Counted from the stretch's first letter, positions 22,217 through 35,090 are shown. The stretch is DNA of 64,000 nt from Phoenix dactylifera (GCF_009389715.1 NC_052404.1:9742480-9806479); one strand, 5' to 3'. A program made the numbers and translations. The notes: a model not told the origin generated them from the sequence alone.

Positions 22217-24230
22217 ACTGATTGCTTGGATTCAAGATAAGAGAGTGATCTGTAAGATGGAGAAACTTTTTCTTTTCTTTGTCTTCCCTTTTCTTTTTCT
22301 TTGGGAAGCAACAATTTCATGGCAGTGTAGAGAATATATGCTAATGTTGTTATCTGGAGGACCATCTTGCATGGCTTAAATCTTTATTCTTGCTGTTGTT
22401 GCCCCCACCATGAGTTTTGATATTGCGACAACCAACATGTCTCTTGTTTTCTTGCTTGCAGATAGCTAAATTCATGCGGTAGCAATTTTCTTCTGGAAAC
22501 TCTGTTCTTTTAAGGAATGGACACTGAGGGTATAGAAATACTCTATAGCTTACTAGAGATGTCAAAAATTCTACAATGGAGGTCCAAATCAAAGAAAATT
22601 TAAAGCAAGATTGGTCTAATTAGGTCAAGATAAGTTCTCATTGTCTTTCAAATGTTATCGAATTTCACTAATAAAGCAATGTTTGTTCTATAAATCTTAC
22701 TTTCTGGCCAGATCAGGTTTGGACATGGCATGGTCTAAGCTTCTGAAACGACTTAGCATGAATATCTATAAAGGATCATCTGTCTCATGTTAACTCTGTA
22801 ATGTGGCAAATTTTTCATTTCCATTTTTAAGGCCAAATATGATATATGTCACATTTTCAAATTTATGAGGTGCATTAAAAAATAAAACTAAATCAAAAAG
22901 GGCTCCTCTTAGAAACAAACTAAGAAAATGTTGTATCTATTATAATCATATAGCCTTTTACTATTAGCATGGCATATTATCACATACACTTTCACGCAAA
23001 GCGAGCTATGCAAGGAAGCAAGTTGTGCATATCAAATCAGACTCTTTCTTCCGACGTGCTGCTGATCAATTACCAGCACGCAAGATGAGGCTCAACTTAC
23101 ATTTCGCCCATCACTAATACTTACTCAACACAGATAAACCGCGTCGGCTAATATTAAACCGACCGCCCTTCCTCGCGAACTGACAACTCAAAAGAGAACA
23201 AATTTTATAAAAAATATCTATTTTTGCCTTGGTGGAGGCTAAAACAGAAAAAATTATACTCAACACCAGGTGCACCACGTCAGCACTACACTACAGAAAC
23301 AATCGAAAATGAGGTGATGGGGGTGGCAATCTAAGATGAACTTTATCGTGAATGGAGTTTACAGGAATGAAAATTTTGACTTGTGTCGTGCACCGCTGAT
23401 ATGGTGTTCCTGGTGTAGGGTATAATTTCTCCTAAGGTAGGGTATGTGGATGTGGCGGCCAACAGATGACAATGATACCAAAGGAGGATTGCTTGAAGTC
23501 ATCGTACAGTAATCTTTGCTTAGAAGCGGAATAAAATGTAGTTACTAGCTGAGATAGACACCTTGTTATAGGTTTGGCGACAAATCCCTGTATTGGCCTT
23601 ACATGACTATTGGATAGGGAAAATCTAGCTTGCTAGGGTATGAATGGCAACACCTTAAAAAAGGTTAGGAATGAATAGGAGAGGAAGGAGTAAGTTCTGA
23701 AAGCTTGTCTAGTCCCAGCCAGAACGAGACATAAAGTTAGCCGAAAAATAAAAAGGACGAAAGATGATAACCACCTTGAAAGAGTAACTGATGTCTTTGT
23801 CTCTGCTGTTCGCCAGCTAACTGGCTTCTGAACAGAGATCCACAACCATAACAAAAACCCGATCCCGTGGGCCTAAAGGGCCTACCCTTAAGCACAAGGT
23901 TTTTGGGCCTTGCTTTACCCTGGCCCGACCCATCGCTATGGATCCAGGGGGACAAGCAAAACCATTAGGCAATCTGAGAGGAGATAGAACCTAGAGGAAA
24001 ATCCCTCAAATATATCAAGCGATGGAACCTAACAAGAAAGAAATTAGCGTGTCAAACTGTACGGAAACACAAACAGGCGAAGATCCCACTGTAAATAGCC
24101 AAAAAATTGTTCCTTATCCATAGAATTATGGTTTCATTTCATTGTCGTATACCTCCAGCCCAGTATCCACAAACAAAACCAGGGCATCATACCTGCAACT
24201 CCAATGTCCAAAACACTGTACCCATTGAGT
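22217..24230. other. Intergenic between converging genes, no gene seen
   Basis: Two kilobases between the 3' ends of the FCF2 gene (+) and the aprataxin-type gene (-). It will hold both 3' UTRs. A short frame at 23737-23955 (-) has no features of a real protein. Confidence 0.6.
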
Positions 24231-27200
24231 TCATGGTTTTTCACTTACAGTTTTTGATGAAGCCGACACAAGTCGGCCATTGTGGAGAAGATGAGAGGGA
24301 AAGGAAAATTTGCAATTAGCAACATGGGATTTAAGCTTTGGGATATTAGGATGTGCACTCCGACATCTGTGGCAGCGTAACTCCATTGTCAGCAACTTCT
24401 CATCATTGATCTTTGCTGCTCCATACTTATCAATCTCCTCTATTGCATCAGTAGAATCACGGAAAAAAGCGGTGTTAAAAGAGTTCCAGTGTTTTTTGTT
24501 CTTCAAGTGCGTCGAGTCAAAATCCTGGCTTATAACATGAAGGTGCAGTTGCCTCATTGATGGGACCTGTAAGATGGCCAAAACAGAAACTGAGGTCACT
24601 ACGCCAAAATCAACTGAAACAAGAAAAGAATAAGAAAATAAAGAAATTTATGTTGACTCTGAACGCACTGAATGATATCCAAGTCTAAATACTAAAGAAG
24701 CATCTTCGCTTAAAAATCTTTCAGCCCACTGCACTCCCACAGCATGCAATTGTTTCATCAAAGGAAGGTGTTCTTTCTGGACATCTGCAAGACAGTCGAG
24801 ACCATGCAATCTCGAAAGCACCAGAATATGCTTTTTTGCCTGCATAGCAAAAGTTCAGATATAATACAACAACAACATGATCGAACTTGGGGTAGAGGTC
24901 AGTTAAAGCATAATGTTTAATTTAACATGCCAAACCTTGGGATACCGATCATTCAAAACAACATATTCATTTGATATCTCCATGACAGCATTCTTGTGCT
25001 TCTCAGGATGCATGGCATTCTCATAAAGAGCTTGGGCCCAAGAACCCCATGTTCTTTTCGTAGCAACAGCGGTCTTTCTGCTCTCATCATCGGATTTTGG
25101 CGCATCAGAATTGATTCCAGATTCAGCAAATCCATGATCGCCATGCTGCATATTATATTTGTCCTTTGAACTTGATTCAGTTAGAATTCCTTTGGATCTT
25201 TTGTTTCTCTCAAAATCATAAGGGTCCTCTCGTTTGATCTTCTGATCACTCTGTGGAAACTGCTCACTGGTAGTTCCTTCCATGAGATTGCTTTGTGGAT
25301 CTGAAAGATTATATCTAGAATCTCCACTGCCTTCCCTCTGAAGACAGCTTTTTGAGATAGATGCAAAGTGCTCAAAAAGTGATGAGTACGCATCACGAAG
25401 AACCATGCATCCTTTGACATAGTTATTTTTAAGATAGTTTGGTCTCTGTGGATTCATATTTGGTCCAAGAACATGTATGACATGGGTCACTCCTTCGAAT
25501 TTATACAGGGGAGAAGTTGAGGGAAGAGGGACTGCAACAGAGTTCCCTGGGCTAAGAGTTTCGATTCGTTCCTTGGTTGCAATTTCTAGTGATTTGCCTG
25601 CTGCTTTGAATATAGCTGCATTGACCCCTCCACCTCCAGGTTTTAACCGCCTGCACAAAGCATCAGTCGTTGATGTTGGTGTTACTTCCTGGTTTCTAAA
25701 CAGTGTATGGTCATGTCGTTTTTCTTTTTTTTAATATCAATCAAACAAAGCTTATAATCACATAAACCAATGCAATTTAGTAACATGTGAAACATAGAAA
25801 GTCTTCACAAAATTAAATGCAATAATATGAGACAAACAGAATAGTCTTCTCTCAAAAACAAGATATACAGAAAAGTCTGGTTATAAAGCAAATCATGGAC
25901 GGGCATTTTAATATGTAACTTTTTTGATCTTCATATAGAAATCTCTTGAAGTGATACAATAAAAAATGTAATATGTACTACCCAACAAAACTTTCCATAA
26001 AACTCCAGATGTCAACTATCAACTGAAGCATGACATATTTTAGAAATTCAATCTGTTAATACATTTTGATCATGCAATTTTGGATTAATTAAAGCAGATC
26101 TATCTCATTCTTTTTTCCTAAAGCATTCGAGTGTATAGAAATCTAAAATACTAGCATATGTACATTCTGTTACCGTAACCAACAAGCCCTTTTCTTAAGT
26201 ATTAAGCATAATTATGAACTAACAAGACACATATAACACACTAATGTATTCATAAGTAATTAACAACGAAGGTAACCTATGACTGCATTATATTCTAGAA
26301 AATATGAAAGAAGTGCAACATTATCAGCTTGAAATAGGTGCAGAAGTCGAAGCATAATACATTTCCAGAACATACGCACCAAATAACATGAATAGCATCA
26401 ATAAAAGCAAAACCCAAGGAGCCAGTAGAAGACAACATTCCATCACTATGAAATCTTACCAGTTGGCAGCATTGGCAATGACATTACAACGTAGGCCTCT
26501 TTTTGTGTACAGCTGAGTAATATCTCCAACAAATGTAAAGAATTTTTTAGAGTCAATGTTTCTCTCTGCAGCCTTAGCCCTAACCAAAGATAAGATATTT
26601 GATTTGTGACTCAGGTCGACCAGAACAAGTCTGACATTATCAACCTTTCTCAAAAAATCAGCAACGCTCTCTACTATAATGTCAGATGCCTTCTCATGGT
26701 CAAATTGAAAATCTGCTGTTGAAATGGATGGGAAAGCTAGTGTATGAACATCATTCGAGGAAAGATCACCAACAGAAGATTTCTCCAAAGAGTCACTCCC
26801 TTTCTTATCCTTATTTTCCATTTCAAGTTCCATGGAGCACAGATCTTTTCCACAAGTTTCTTGTCTTGGAATAGAATCTTGACAAGTATTGTCATCTATC
26901 ACGTTACATTTGCCTGATGTTTCATTCTCTGGTATTTCTACTTTCTTCAGAAATTTCATTATCCCAAGCTGGACTTTTGCATCCTTACTCCTCTGGCCAA
27001 ACACTCCAGATGGAAGGGTATCAGACAGATCCAGTGCACTGTATATTTTGACAGCATTTTTAACATCATTTTCGTTCTGACAAAATGTAATCCGAGAGAA
27101 TCCCTCACTCAGCTGGGGTAGTTCTTTCTTTTGTAGCATGCGATTAACGACAGCAGCAGCTTTTCCTCCTTGCAAGTTCCCTTCATGCCCTGTCCGGTTC

Positions 27201-29386
27201 ACTGACCGGGAAATACAAAGCCGAGCAGGCAGATCAAGGACCACTGCATGTACATCTGCTTGTGCTCCTCCAAGCCTCAGAAAATCAGCACGCTGGTCTC
27301 GCTCCAAGTTGCATCTATCAATGAAAACACTTTTACCATCCTTCAGTGCATCAGCTGCACTCTTTAAGCACTGTGATTTTGCTCCAGCTTTTCCATTTGC
27401 AATAGTATCCTGTAAAAAAGATTAATCTTTCAGTTTTGAAACACAACTAAGATGGACCATATCACAGAAACAGATATATGATTAGAAATAAAACATATAA
27501 ATAGCCTAATAGCAAAATACTCAGAACCCAAAGGCTTTTCAAATAAAAGACTTAAACAAGCAAAGATGGCCCATGATGGCAATCAGTTCAGAAAATTTGT
27601 ATAAAAAAAATTCCAAAAAAAAAAAAGCCATGTGCACTCACTGTAGGACATGATAATGGCCAGATGGATGGAAGATCTATTCCATGGCATGAATAAATTA
27701 CAAATTTAGTAGAATGTAAATCCTCAGAGAAAATGTGATTTTAACTTGCCCAGGTGTCCTATTTTCTGGTATGGATCATAATACAATCAAACAAGATTAG
27801 GACATTTACATTTTACAACAATTCATATATTCATCCATTAAAAGTATGTAAATTTTACACGCGTAAACCTATAAAATCAGTTTATTTTGCTGACACTAAT
27901 AGGTCAACACAGTATACAGGTTCTACTGCCATTAGTGAAACAAAAAGAATGAAAAGAACAAACAAGATAGCAGAAACGTTCGGTTACATGATTCATCTAC
28001 AACCAGTCTCAACTATAGACACCCAAAAAAAAAAAAAATCCTCCCTATTGTCGATATAAAGCCCCCACGCCTCATATAATATTTGTCTCCAGGGTGGCTG
28101 TCACCATTGATGGGCAGCTAAAGCCTTTTAGGTGTAACCTTATTATAAAGATGAAATGGCCAAGGCCAATGATAAGGTATTGTTAGAAAATCACTAACTA
28201 ACATGTTCTTATAAGCAATGAGCCAATAACTGCATGTAAATGGTAAGCAATGAAATATAATGTAAGTTGCGGTACAATGATCATTATAAGGAACAGCATC
28301 CTTCAATCAGAATTCAGAATTATAAAACGAGAAACCATGAGATCCTGAAAAAGCAACTGAACAAAATCGAAGGCGAAAGAACTAGGCCTAATTCAGTTTT
28401 GAATGGAAGAGGATGATGAAGACAGGGCCCTTCATATTTATCATGTTAAACCCTATCTCAAGGAACATAAACTTGGTAATTAGGTATCCTAGAGACAGCA
28501 TGCAACCATATCACTTTGAAAACATGTCAGTTTCTTGGTATGCCGGTAAGTTGTGGATAAAGGAATTGTCTGAACATCATGACCCTATGATCATATAATC
28601 TGCATGTTTACAGGTTGAGCCGTTCTAAAAAATTGGTTGGACCGATTACTTGAGATAAGTCTTTATCTTGCATCTTTTTTTTGTTTAAAAAAAAATGCAG
28701 ACTTTCATTTCTCTGCCATTCAGTTGCAATTTCCATTTTTCTCTAACCTTTCACCATAGTGGATAGACACTTGGTCTAGCATTCACTTTACCCTCATAAT
28801 CTATCTGTTTTGCAATATCAGCTGATCATGGTTGTAAATTTTCCGCACTTGGCATCATTAACAAAGAAAGGAATTAGTATGCAAAATTTCTTAGGAGGAG
28901 TCTAACATATAGCTAAATTTGCCCATTCTTTACGATATATCTAAAGGGCGACACATTGTTGTCGTCTTAGCATCTAACATAGTAACATCTAGTTTTGGGC
29001 GTAATCAAACGATTAAATCAACGCAACACCATCATGAGTCCCTCCCTAGGGCATCAAAGCCCAGGTTGTACCAATTAAAGAGCAAATTTTGATCGGAACA
29101 GTATCATATACAGTGACTAAACGAGGGATGGATGGGAAGAGACCTGGCAAATCCGAACCCAGCAACGGCGGGCGGAGCTCATGACGTCGTTGCAGAAGGT
29201 GGTCTTGCCGCTGCCTGGGGGACCCATCAGAATCACCACCAAGGTTTTCCTTTTCCCCTTCACTTCTTCTTGTTCTTCTGAAAGCAAACGGAAAGGAGAA
29301 AATGTAAACATAAACAAAAATTTTTAAGGGGAACAATATCAGAGGTTCATGGTACGTTGGAGGGTCGGCGAATCTTTTTCCTCCAT
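24231..29386 (-). CDS. Plant aprataxin-type protein: P-loop kinase, macro, HIT and zinc finger (bHLH140-like)
   Basis: Six exons on the minus strand: 29386-29356, 29277-29144, 27409-26460, 25650-24936, 24839-24669 and 24566-24231; 2337 nt, 778 residues, every junction in frame with GT-AG ends. Residues 29-36 (GPPGSGKT) are a Walker A of a polynucleotide-kinase-like AAA_33 domain, continuing to about 190. Macro-domain motifs follow: FPSIST (281-286), GDIT (350-353), NAAN (368-371), GGGGVNAAIF and VIHVLGP (429-435). After a low-complexity linker comes an aprataxin HIT domain (about 560-700) with QLHLHVISQDFDS; the nucleophile-position His675 and His677 are kept, but the first His of the triad is Gln673. 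A C2HC finger (C732, C735, H748, C752) ends it. Aprataxins remove AMP from 5' DNA ends in nuclear break repair; macro domains bind ADP-ribose. In Arabidopsis this family is annotated bHLH140, but no bHLH is visible here. Confidence 0.93.
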
Positions 29387-30589
29387 TGCCAACGGTTTGG
29401 GTACGTGCGCCGCGACAGCGCCGGTGAGGGCAAGGGTCCAAGGAAGGAGGAGAAGACGGCCGTAAACAGTGTCTCGTTCGAGAAGGTTCGGGTGTAACTG
29501 CAAATCGTAGCCGTTAATCTGGTATCGCGGCGGCGAACAGGTGGCTGCTCTTGGCGAAATAAAACAAAGTTTTAAAATCGCTGTTATGGCTACGATTGCA
29601 GAACTTATTTGGTTCAGACTTCAGAGAAATTGAAAGGAAAGCCTGATCAATAAAACAAGAAAAAAATATTAAAAATTTAATTATTTTTTAAAAAATAAAA
29701 AAATAATTTTTTTAATGAAAATAAGATTTTTATATTTTTTTCAAAAAGTGTGACTTGAGAAAGTCACTCTACTATATGTTAAAAATTTAACTTTTTTTTC
29801 AACTAAAAGTGGCTTTAAGCTTTCAAATAGAATTAAATAATTTTTTTATTGAAAATATAATAAATATTTTAAGTAACTTTTTCAAAAAAATATATGATAA
29901 ATCAAACATAAACCACTCTTAAATATATTACTTTTTCATGGCCAACCAAAGATACATAAATAGATATTATATATCCAGGTATGATCTTTTCAGAAAAAAC
30001 ATTACAATAAAAAAATACTTTTTTACAAACCATGGAGTCCTTAATAGTTTTCTTCCTCTTTATTTTTTTAATTTTTTATTAAATTTTCCTTCTTCTTTTG
30101 ACTAATTTTCTGTAGAGACCAAACACTACAAAGTGCTGGTGTTTTTTTAGCAGTATACGTATTTTATGTTTTGCTTTAAACCTCTAAAAGGTTGAGCTAG
30201 ATCGCCGCATTCTTCAGAAGTTGAACCTTTATTTAGAGTAAACCACATCAAATATGTGGAACCTCTAAACTCAAATGCAGAGGCCTTTCACCTATCTGAT
30301 GCCATGCTGATAAAACTATAGATTGCCACATACCAAAATATCCTATGGACAAATAAATTCTCCCACCGAAGTTGAGGAAAGTGAGATTCAAAAGCGATTC
30401 CATGTCCATTAAAGGCTTTGAACTTGGCCAGAAACAGGCTCTGACCCATGATTTTACGGCATCTCTCAAACCTAAGCTCAATTCAATGAGATCATCCTTG
30501 CTAATGGAAAGTTCCAGTCATGTTCACTTGACCCCCAGCTGATGTCAAGCAACACTGCAACAAGAAATAATGGATAAGTGGATGGAGGA
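29387..30589. other. Intergenic, AT-rich, no gene seen
   Basis: The first 200 bp is GC-rich and should hold the promoter of the aprataxin-type gene. From about 29640 to 30080 the DNA is strongly A/T rich with homopolymer runs. A 78-codon frame at 30248-30481 (-) matches nothing I recognise. Confidence 0.55.
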
Positions 30590-30970
30590 ATGGAGGATTT
30601 GTGTTTTAGACGCGTCAGCAACCAGAGGCCTCCCTACACTACAGTTAAAGGGGCTACGCATATGGCCTAATTATCAGTTGAGAAATAGTGAGCCAAGTCC
30701 ATTCCTGGGTAGAAATTAGAGCACGTCGTTATGGATTTTATGATAGGTTTGCGTAGAACTCTTGATAGTAATGATGCAGTTTGGATAATTATAGATTGAT
30801 CGAATGATGAAGTTGGCATACTTTTCACTTTTAAGATTGGTCTTTTCCTCGGGAGGTTAGCGAGCATGTACATCAAAAGATTGTCAAATAGTATGGGGCC
30901 TCGATCATCATTGCATCAGATTGAGATAGCACATTTATATCTCGGTTTTTGAGGAGTGTGGATTAAGTTT
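30590..30970 (+). mobile_element. Decayed Ty3/Gypsy integrase remnant
   Basis: Forward-strand translation of about 30730-30960 gives recognisable integrase-core sequence of the chromovirus type: VIDFMIGLRRTLDSNDAVWI (compare the usual MDFVxGLPRT...DAVWVIVDR), then a run like SMYIKRLSNSMGPRSS (compare YIxEIVRLHGVPxSI). It carries many breaks and has no visible LTRs, so it is an old fragment. The young Tat element begins 170 bp further on. Confidence 0.6.
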
Positions 30971-31137
30971 TGGAACCTAAGTAGATGATGATAAGGCTAT
31001 TCTATTGCTAATGATGTACTATGGTAACTCTGCAACGGTGCATCGTGGCCATTGTAGTAGGAATGAACTAAAGGATGGTGACAACCGATGGTGTAGATTG
31101 ATAAGGCTATTCGATTTCTTTCAATATATATGGTTCT

Positions 31138-31953
31138 TGTTGCTGGTGGTCCAAACCGAGAACGATTGGCACAGCGGTGTGAACGGGATTCCGTCTGAGC
31201 TGCCTTGGTCGATGTTGATTGTGCTCCGCCTTCCACCGGGAAACCTGCAAGCAAGCCTCGCACCACCACTGGGGTAGCGGGGGCCCTCCGACGATCAAGT
31301 CAGAGGAGATTGGAGGAGGAGGAGAAATGATAATAGCAAGCAAGAGAGTGCTCTGGAAGATATTGCTTACCCCCCCTTCTCTCCCCAGCCGCATATATAC
31401 CTGGCTGGGGGGTCTCTCAGGGGGGTTTGTCATCGTGGGGCGCGATGGAGTGGCCACTGACATGGCCGTTACAGGGGCGTCGTGGAGCAGCGCTGGGTAC
31501 GGCCATGACAGGGCGTAGTGGAGTTCCGCTTTGTACGGCTGATACAGGAGATCGTGGAACAGCATCGGATACAGCCGTTGCAGGGAGTAGTGGAGCAGGA
31601 GGCCTCGGCGTGCCTCTGGGAAGCAGCCTGTCGTTATCAAGAGATCTCCGACTCGGGGTCGGAGTGCTGGATCAGGGGGCAGCCGACTCGGGGTCGGGCT
31701 GCGGTGCTGAGGATATCCGACTTGGGGTCGGATTGCTAGATTAAGGGGCAGCCGACTCGGGGTCGGGCTGCGAAGCCGAAGATGTCCGACTCGGGGTCGG
31801 ATTGCTGGATCAAAGGGCAACCGACTCGAGGTCGGGCTGTGGAGCCGAAGATGTCCGACTCGGGGTCGGATTGCTGGATCAAAGGGCAACCGTAGTCTTC
31901 ATGGGCGCGCGTGCCGGTCACGTGGAGCATGGCGGCTTAGTTCCCCCGTAACA
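31138..31953 (-). repeat. 3' LTR of Tat copy 2
   Basis: 816 bp, with TATATA near 31393-31400 and four (last partial) units of the 69-bp internal repeat. Flanked on the left by the target duplication GTTCT. Confidence 0.97.
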
Positions 31954-32219
31954 GTAGCCCCCCACTTCCGAGCCTGGAACCAGAAGGGGAACGGGTGAAG
32001 GGAGTGATGCTTCGAGATTGCCGCCATCCCTTGGAGAGGCGCGCGCGCTTCGAGCTCCCCGCCTTCTTTATGGCGTATGGCGGTTGTTGCTGACCTGGCA
32101 GTCTGAGGATTTCGGCGGACATCCTTCCTCAATGGTGTCGATTCGCCTTTGGGGCGCGAGCGACCCTTCGGCGGCCAGGCGTCCTCTGGCGTCATCGAGG
32201 CATCACCCGCCTTTCCGCC

Positions 32220-33165
32220 TATTTAACCGGGGGCCCTCCCCCGTCCGTCTTCCTCTTTACAGACATTTTCGAGTTTCCCCTTTGCGCTGCCGTTGTTGCC
32301 GTCGGACTGTTCGCTTGCTTCTCCTTTGACGCTCTCGGAGCCGTTCTTCCTTCTCTTCCGGTGAGTTACCCCATTCTTCTACTTAGGGCTCTCCATACTT
32401 TCTCCTTTTGTACTAGTGTACCCCAGTCGTCCCGGAAGGTCGCGGACTATCGAGAGAGGTGGGAAAAGGCTCAGTGGTCTGCCAACAGCGCCCGCAACCG
32501 AACCCGGTCTCTTGAAGCCAAACTGGGCGAATTGGAGTCAGCCTTGGAGAGGTCCCGCGCGAACGACCAAGAGCTCCGTTCGCGCCTGGAGGAAGCCGAG
32601 GCCGCTCGCACTGCTGCCGAGGCGAAGCATAAGGAGGCTCAGGCTAATCTGCTGAGGGTCTCCTCCGAGGCTGAAGACCGGATTGTGGCGAAGGTCTTGG
32701 AGGCTAAGGCTCAGATTACGGAGCGAGCAGAGGCGGCGCTGGCCGAGAAGAGTGCGGAGATCGGGCGCCAGGCGGTACAGGCTTATCGTCAGTCCGCCGA
32801 GTTCACCCGTGATATGTCGGAGGCGGTACGGGCCTATCGTCAGTCTGACGAGTTCGTCCGTGACGCGTCGGACGCGGGGTCCGAATCCTTCATCTTAGGC
32901 TTCGAGGAGGGCCTGGCAAGGGTGTCGGCTAAGTACCCCGAAGTTGACCTGAGTGGGATTTCCCTTCTCGACTCCTCTCCGGCGCCATCGCCTGCTGATT
33001 CTCCTGCCGCCTCCCTACCCCCTGCGGACGAGCCCGACGCTCCCGACCCGGGGGTTCCTCCAAGCTGACCTCTTGTACCTTTCGTTGTCCTCTTTTTTTT
33101 TGTATGTCGGCGTTTTGCCAAATTGTATGGGCCTTGGCCCTGAAACAATGAAAATTAATACAAGT
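32220..33165 (+). other. Antisense additional frame of Tat copy 2 (coiled-coil protein)
   Basis: A TATTTAA box (32220-32226) precedes a CT-rich leader, and an open frame ends at 33068. A GTGAGT donor-like site at 32361 and a CTAG at about 32416 suggest an intron near the start, so the true first codon is uncertain. The readable protein is an Ala/Glu/Arg coiled coil (AKLGELESALERSRA, RLEEAEAARTAAEAKHKEAQ), then a conserved FILGFEEGLARVSAKYPEVD segment and a Pro/Ala/Asp tail. A poly(A)-like AATGAAAATTAATA lies at 33148-33161. It is shorter than its counterpart at 2-1475. Tat-lineage elements are known to carry additional frames here; the function is unknown. Confidence 0.7.
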
Positions 33166-33249
33166 CGAATGTTTCTTCATCTCGCTTTCGTCCTCCTCTT
33201 TTTTTTCTTTTTAACTCTTGGGAGCGTCTTGCCGACTCCTAACTCTCGA

Positions 33250-33573
33250 AGTCCTTCCGGCGCTAAGCCAGGCATCCGAGGGTTAGGCCTCAGGAAATTC
33301 TTCCGGCGCTAAGCCAGGCATCCGAGGGTTAGGCCTCAGGAAATTCTTCCGGCGCTAAGCCAGGCATCCGAGGGTTAGGCCTCAGGAAATTCTTCCGGCG
33401 CTAAGCCAGGCATCCGAGGGTTAGGCCTCAGGAAATTCTTCCGGCGCTAAGCCAGGCATCCGAGGGTTAGGCCTCAGGAAATTCTTCCGGCGCTAAGCCA
33501 GGCATCCGAGGGTTAGGCCTCAGGAAATTCTTCCGGCACTAAGCCAGGCATCCGAGGGTTAGGCCTCAGGAAA
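33250..33573. repeat. 46-bp tandem array, about 7 units (Tat copy 2)
   Basis: Same unit as at 1551-2290, nearly identical between units. It starts about 90 bp after the poly(A)-like run of the antisense frame. Confidence 0.95.
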
Positions 33574-34665
33574 TTCCGCTCGTCGGTCGGCCAAGGCTGG
33601 CGCAAGCCGAGGCGACCGGTCGGGGCTTCAGGCTAGTCTGGTCCCGGGATGGTCATCGGGTTAGCCTGGCATCCGAGGGCCGAGCCTCGGGAGATTCCGC
33701 TCGTTGGTCGGCCAAGGCTGGCGCAAGCCAAGGCGACCGGTCGGGGCTTCAGGCTAGTCTGCTCCCGGGGTGATCATCGGGTTAGCCTGGCATCCGAGGG
33801 CCGAGCCTCGGAAGATTCCGCTCGTTGGTCGGCCAAGGCTGGCGCAAGCCAAGGCGACCGGTCGGGGCTTCAGGCTAGTCTGCTCCCGGGATGATCATCG
33901 GGTTAGCCTGGCATCCGAGGGCCGAGCCTCGGGAGATTCCGCTCGTTGGTCGGCCAAGGCTGGCGCAAGCCAAGGCGACCGGTCGGGGCTTCAGGCTAGT
34001 CTGCTCCCGGGATGATCATCGGGTTAGCCTGGCATCCGAGGGGCGAGCCTCGGGAGATTCCACTCGTTGGTCGGCCAAGGCTGGCGCAAGCCAAGGCGAC
34101 CGGTCGGGGCTTCAGGCTAGTCTGGTCCCGGGATGATCATCGGGTTAGCCTGGCATCCGAGGGCCGAGCCTCGGGAGATTCCGCTCGTTGGTCGGCCAAG
34201 GCTGGCGCAAGCCAAGGCGACCGGTCGGGGCTTCAGGCTAGTCTGGTCCCGGGATGATCATCGGGTTAGCCTGGCATCCGAGGGCCGAGCCTCGGGAGAT
34301 TCCGCTCGTTGGTCGGCCAAGGCTGGCGCAAGCCAAGGCGACCGGTCGGGGCTTCAGGCTAGTCTGCTCCCGGGATGGTCATCGGGTTAGCCTGGCATCC
34401 GAGGGCCGAGCCTCGGGAGATTCCGCTCGTTGGTCGGCCAAGGCTGGCGCAAGCCAAGGCGACCGGTCGGGGCTTCAGGCTAGTCTGCTCCCGGGATGGT
34501 CATCGGGTTAGCCTGGCATCCGAGGGCCGAGCCTCGGGAGATTCCGCTCGTTGGTCGGCCAAGGCTGGCGCAAGCCAAGGCGACCGGTCGGGGCTTCAGG
34601 CTAGTCTGCTCCCGGGATGGTCATCGGGTTAGCCTGGCATCCGAGGGCCGTGCCTCGGGAAATTC
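33573..34665. repeat. 121-bp tandem array, about 9 units (Tat copy 2)
   Basis: Strict 121-bp period. Units here share GCAAGCCAAGGCGACCGG where copy 1 mostly has GCAAGCCGAGGCGACCGG, showing homogenisation within each element's array. Confidence 0.95.
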
Positions 34666-35082
34666 CGCTCGTTGGCCATGCGCCTGTCGCTTGCAGCCCG
34701 ACGGGGTTTCTCCGTGGCCAGCTGCGATCGTGTTTCTCCTCTTCTCCAAGCGTTGCCTGGGGAACACCAGAAGGGCATTAAACGCTAATTGATGCGTTAC
34801 CTGGGAAATTGGATCGCCAGTTGCTGCTTGCGAGGAGTGTCAGTTAAGCGGCCGCGATGCGCGCGTTCTTCGAGGCGGACGCGACCTGGGCGCGAGCGGA
34901 GATATGTGGACCTAGGGGTACGTGCCACCCGGAGTGTCCTGCACAAAGAATGCGATTAAGGAGAATGACGCTTAGGAAATCGCGGGAAGATACGCCTCGA
35001 GAGCCAGAACGGCTCCGGATTCAATGCGTCCGCATTTATGGGAGCCACCCGCATCGGAACGACCGGGGGGCTGCAGTTTGGC

Positions 35083-35090
35083 TATAAATA
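35083..35090 (+). promoter_or_regulatory. Forward TATA box in the 3' spacer of Tat copy 2
   Basis: TATAAATA in the same context as 3686-3693 (GGCTATAAATACAGGTGCAGG). Downstream DNA to 35740 ends near a TTATTGAAATGCAAAAC poly(A)-like run (about 35683-35700). The promoter is inferred from conservation and motif only. Confidence 0.45.

Noticed and set aside
23633-23955. Small minus-strand genes
   Set aside because: Short frames with no domain, signal or splice support.
24231-29386. A bHLH transcription factor
   Set aside because: The homologue is named bHLH140 in databases, but no basic helix-loop-helix region is present in the 778 residues.
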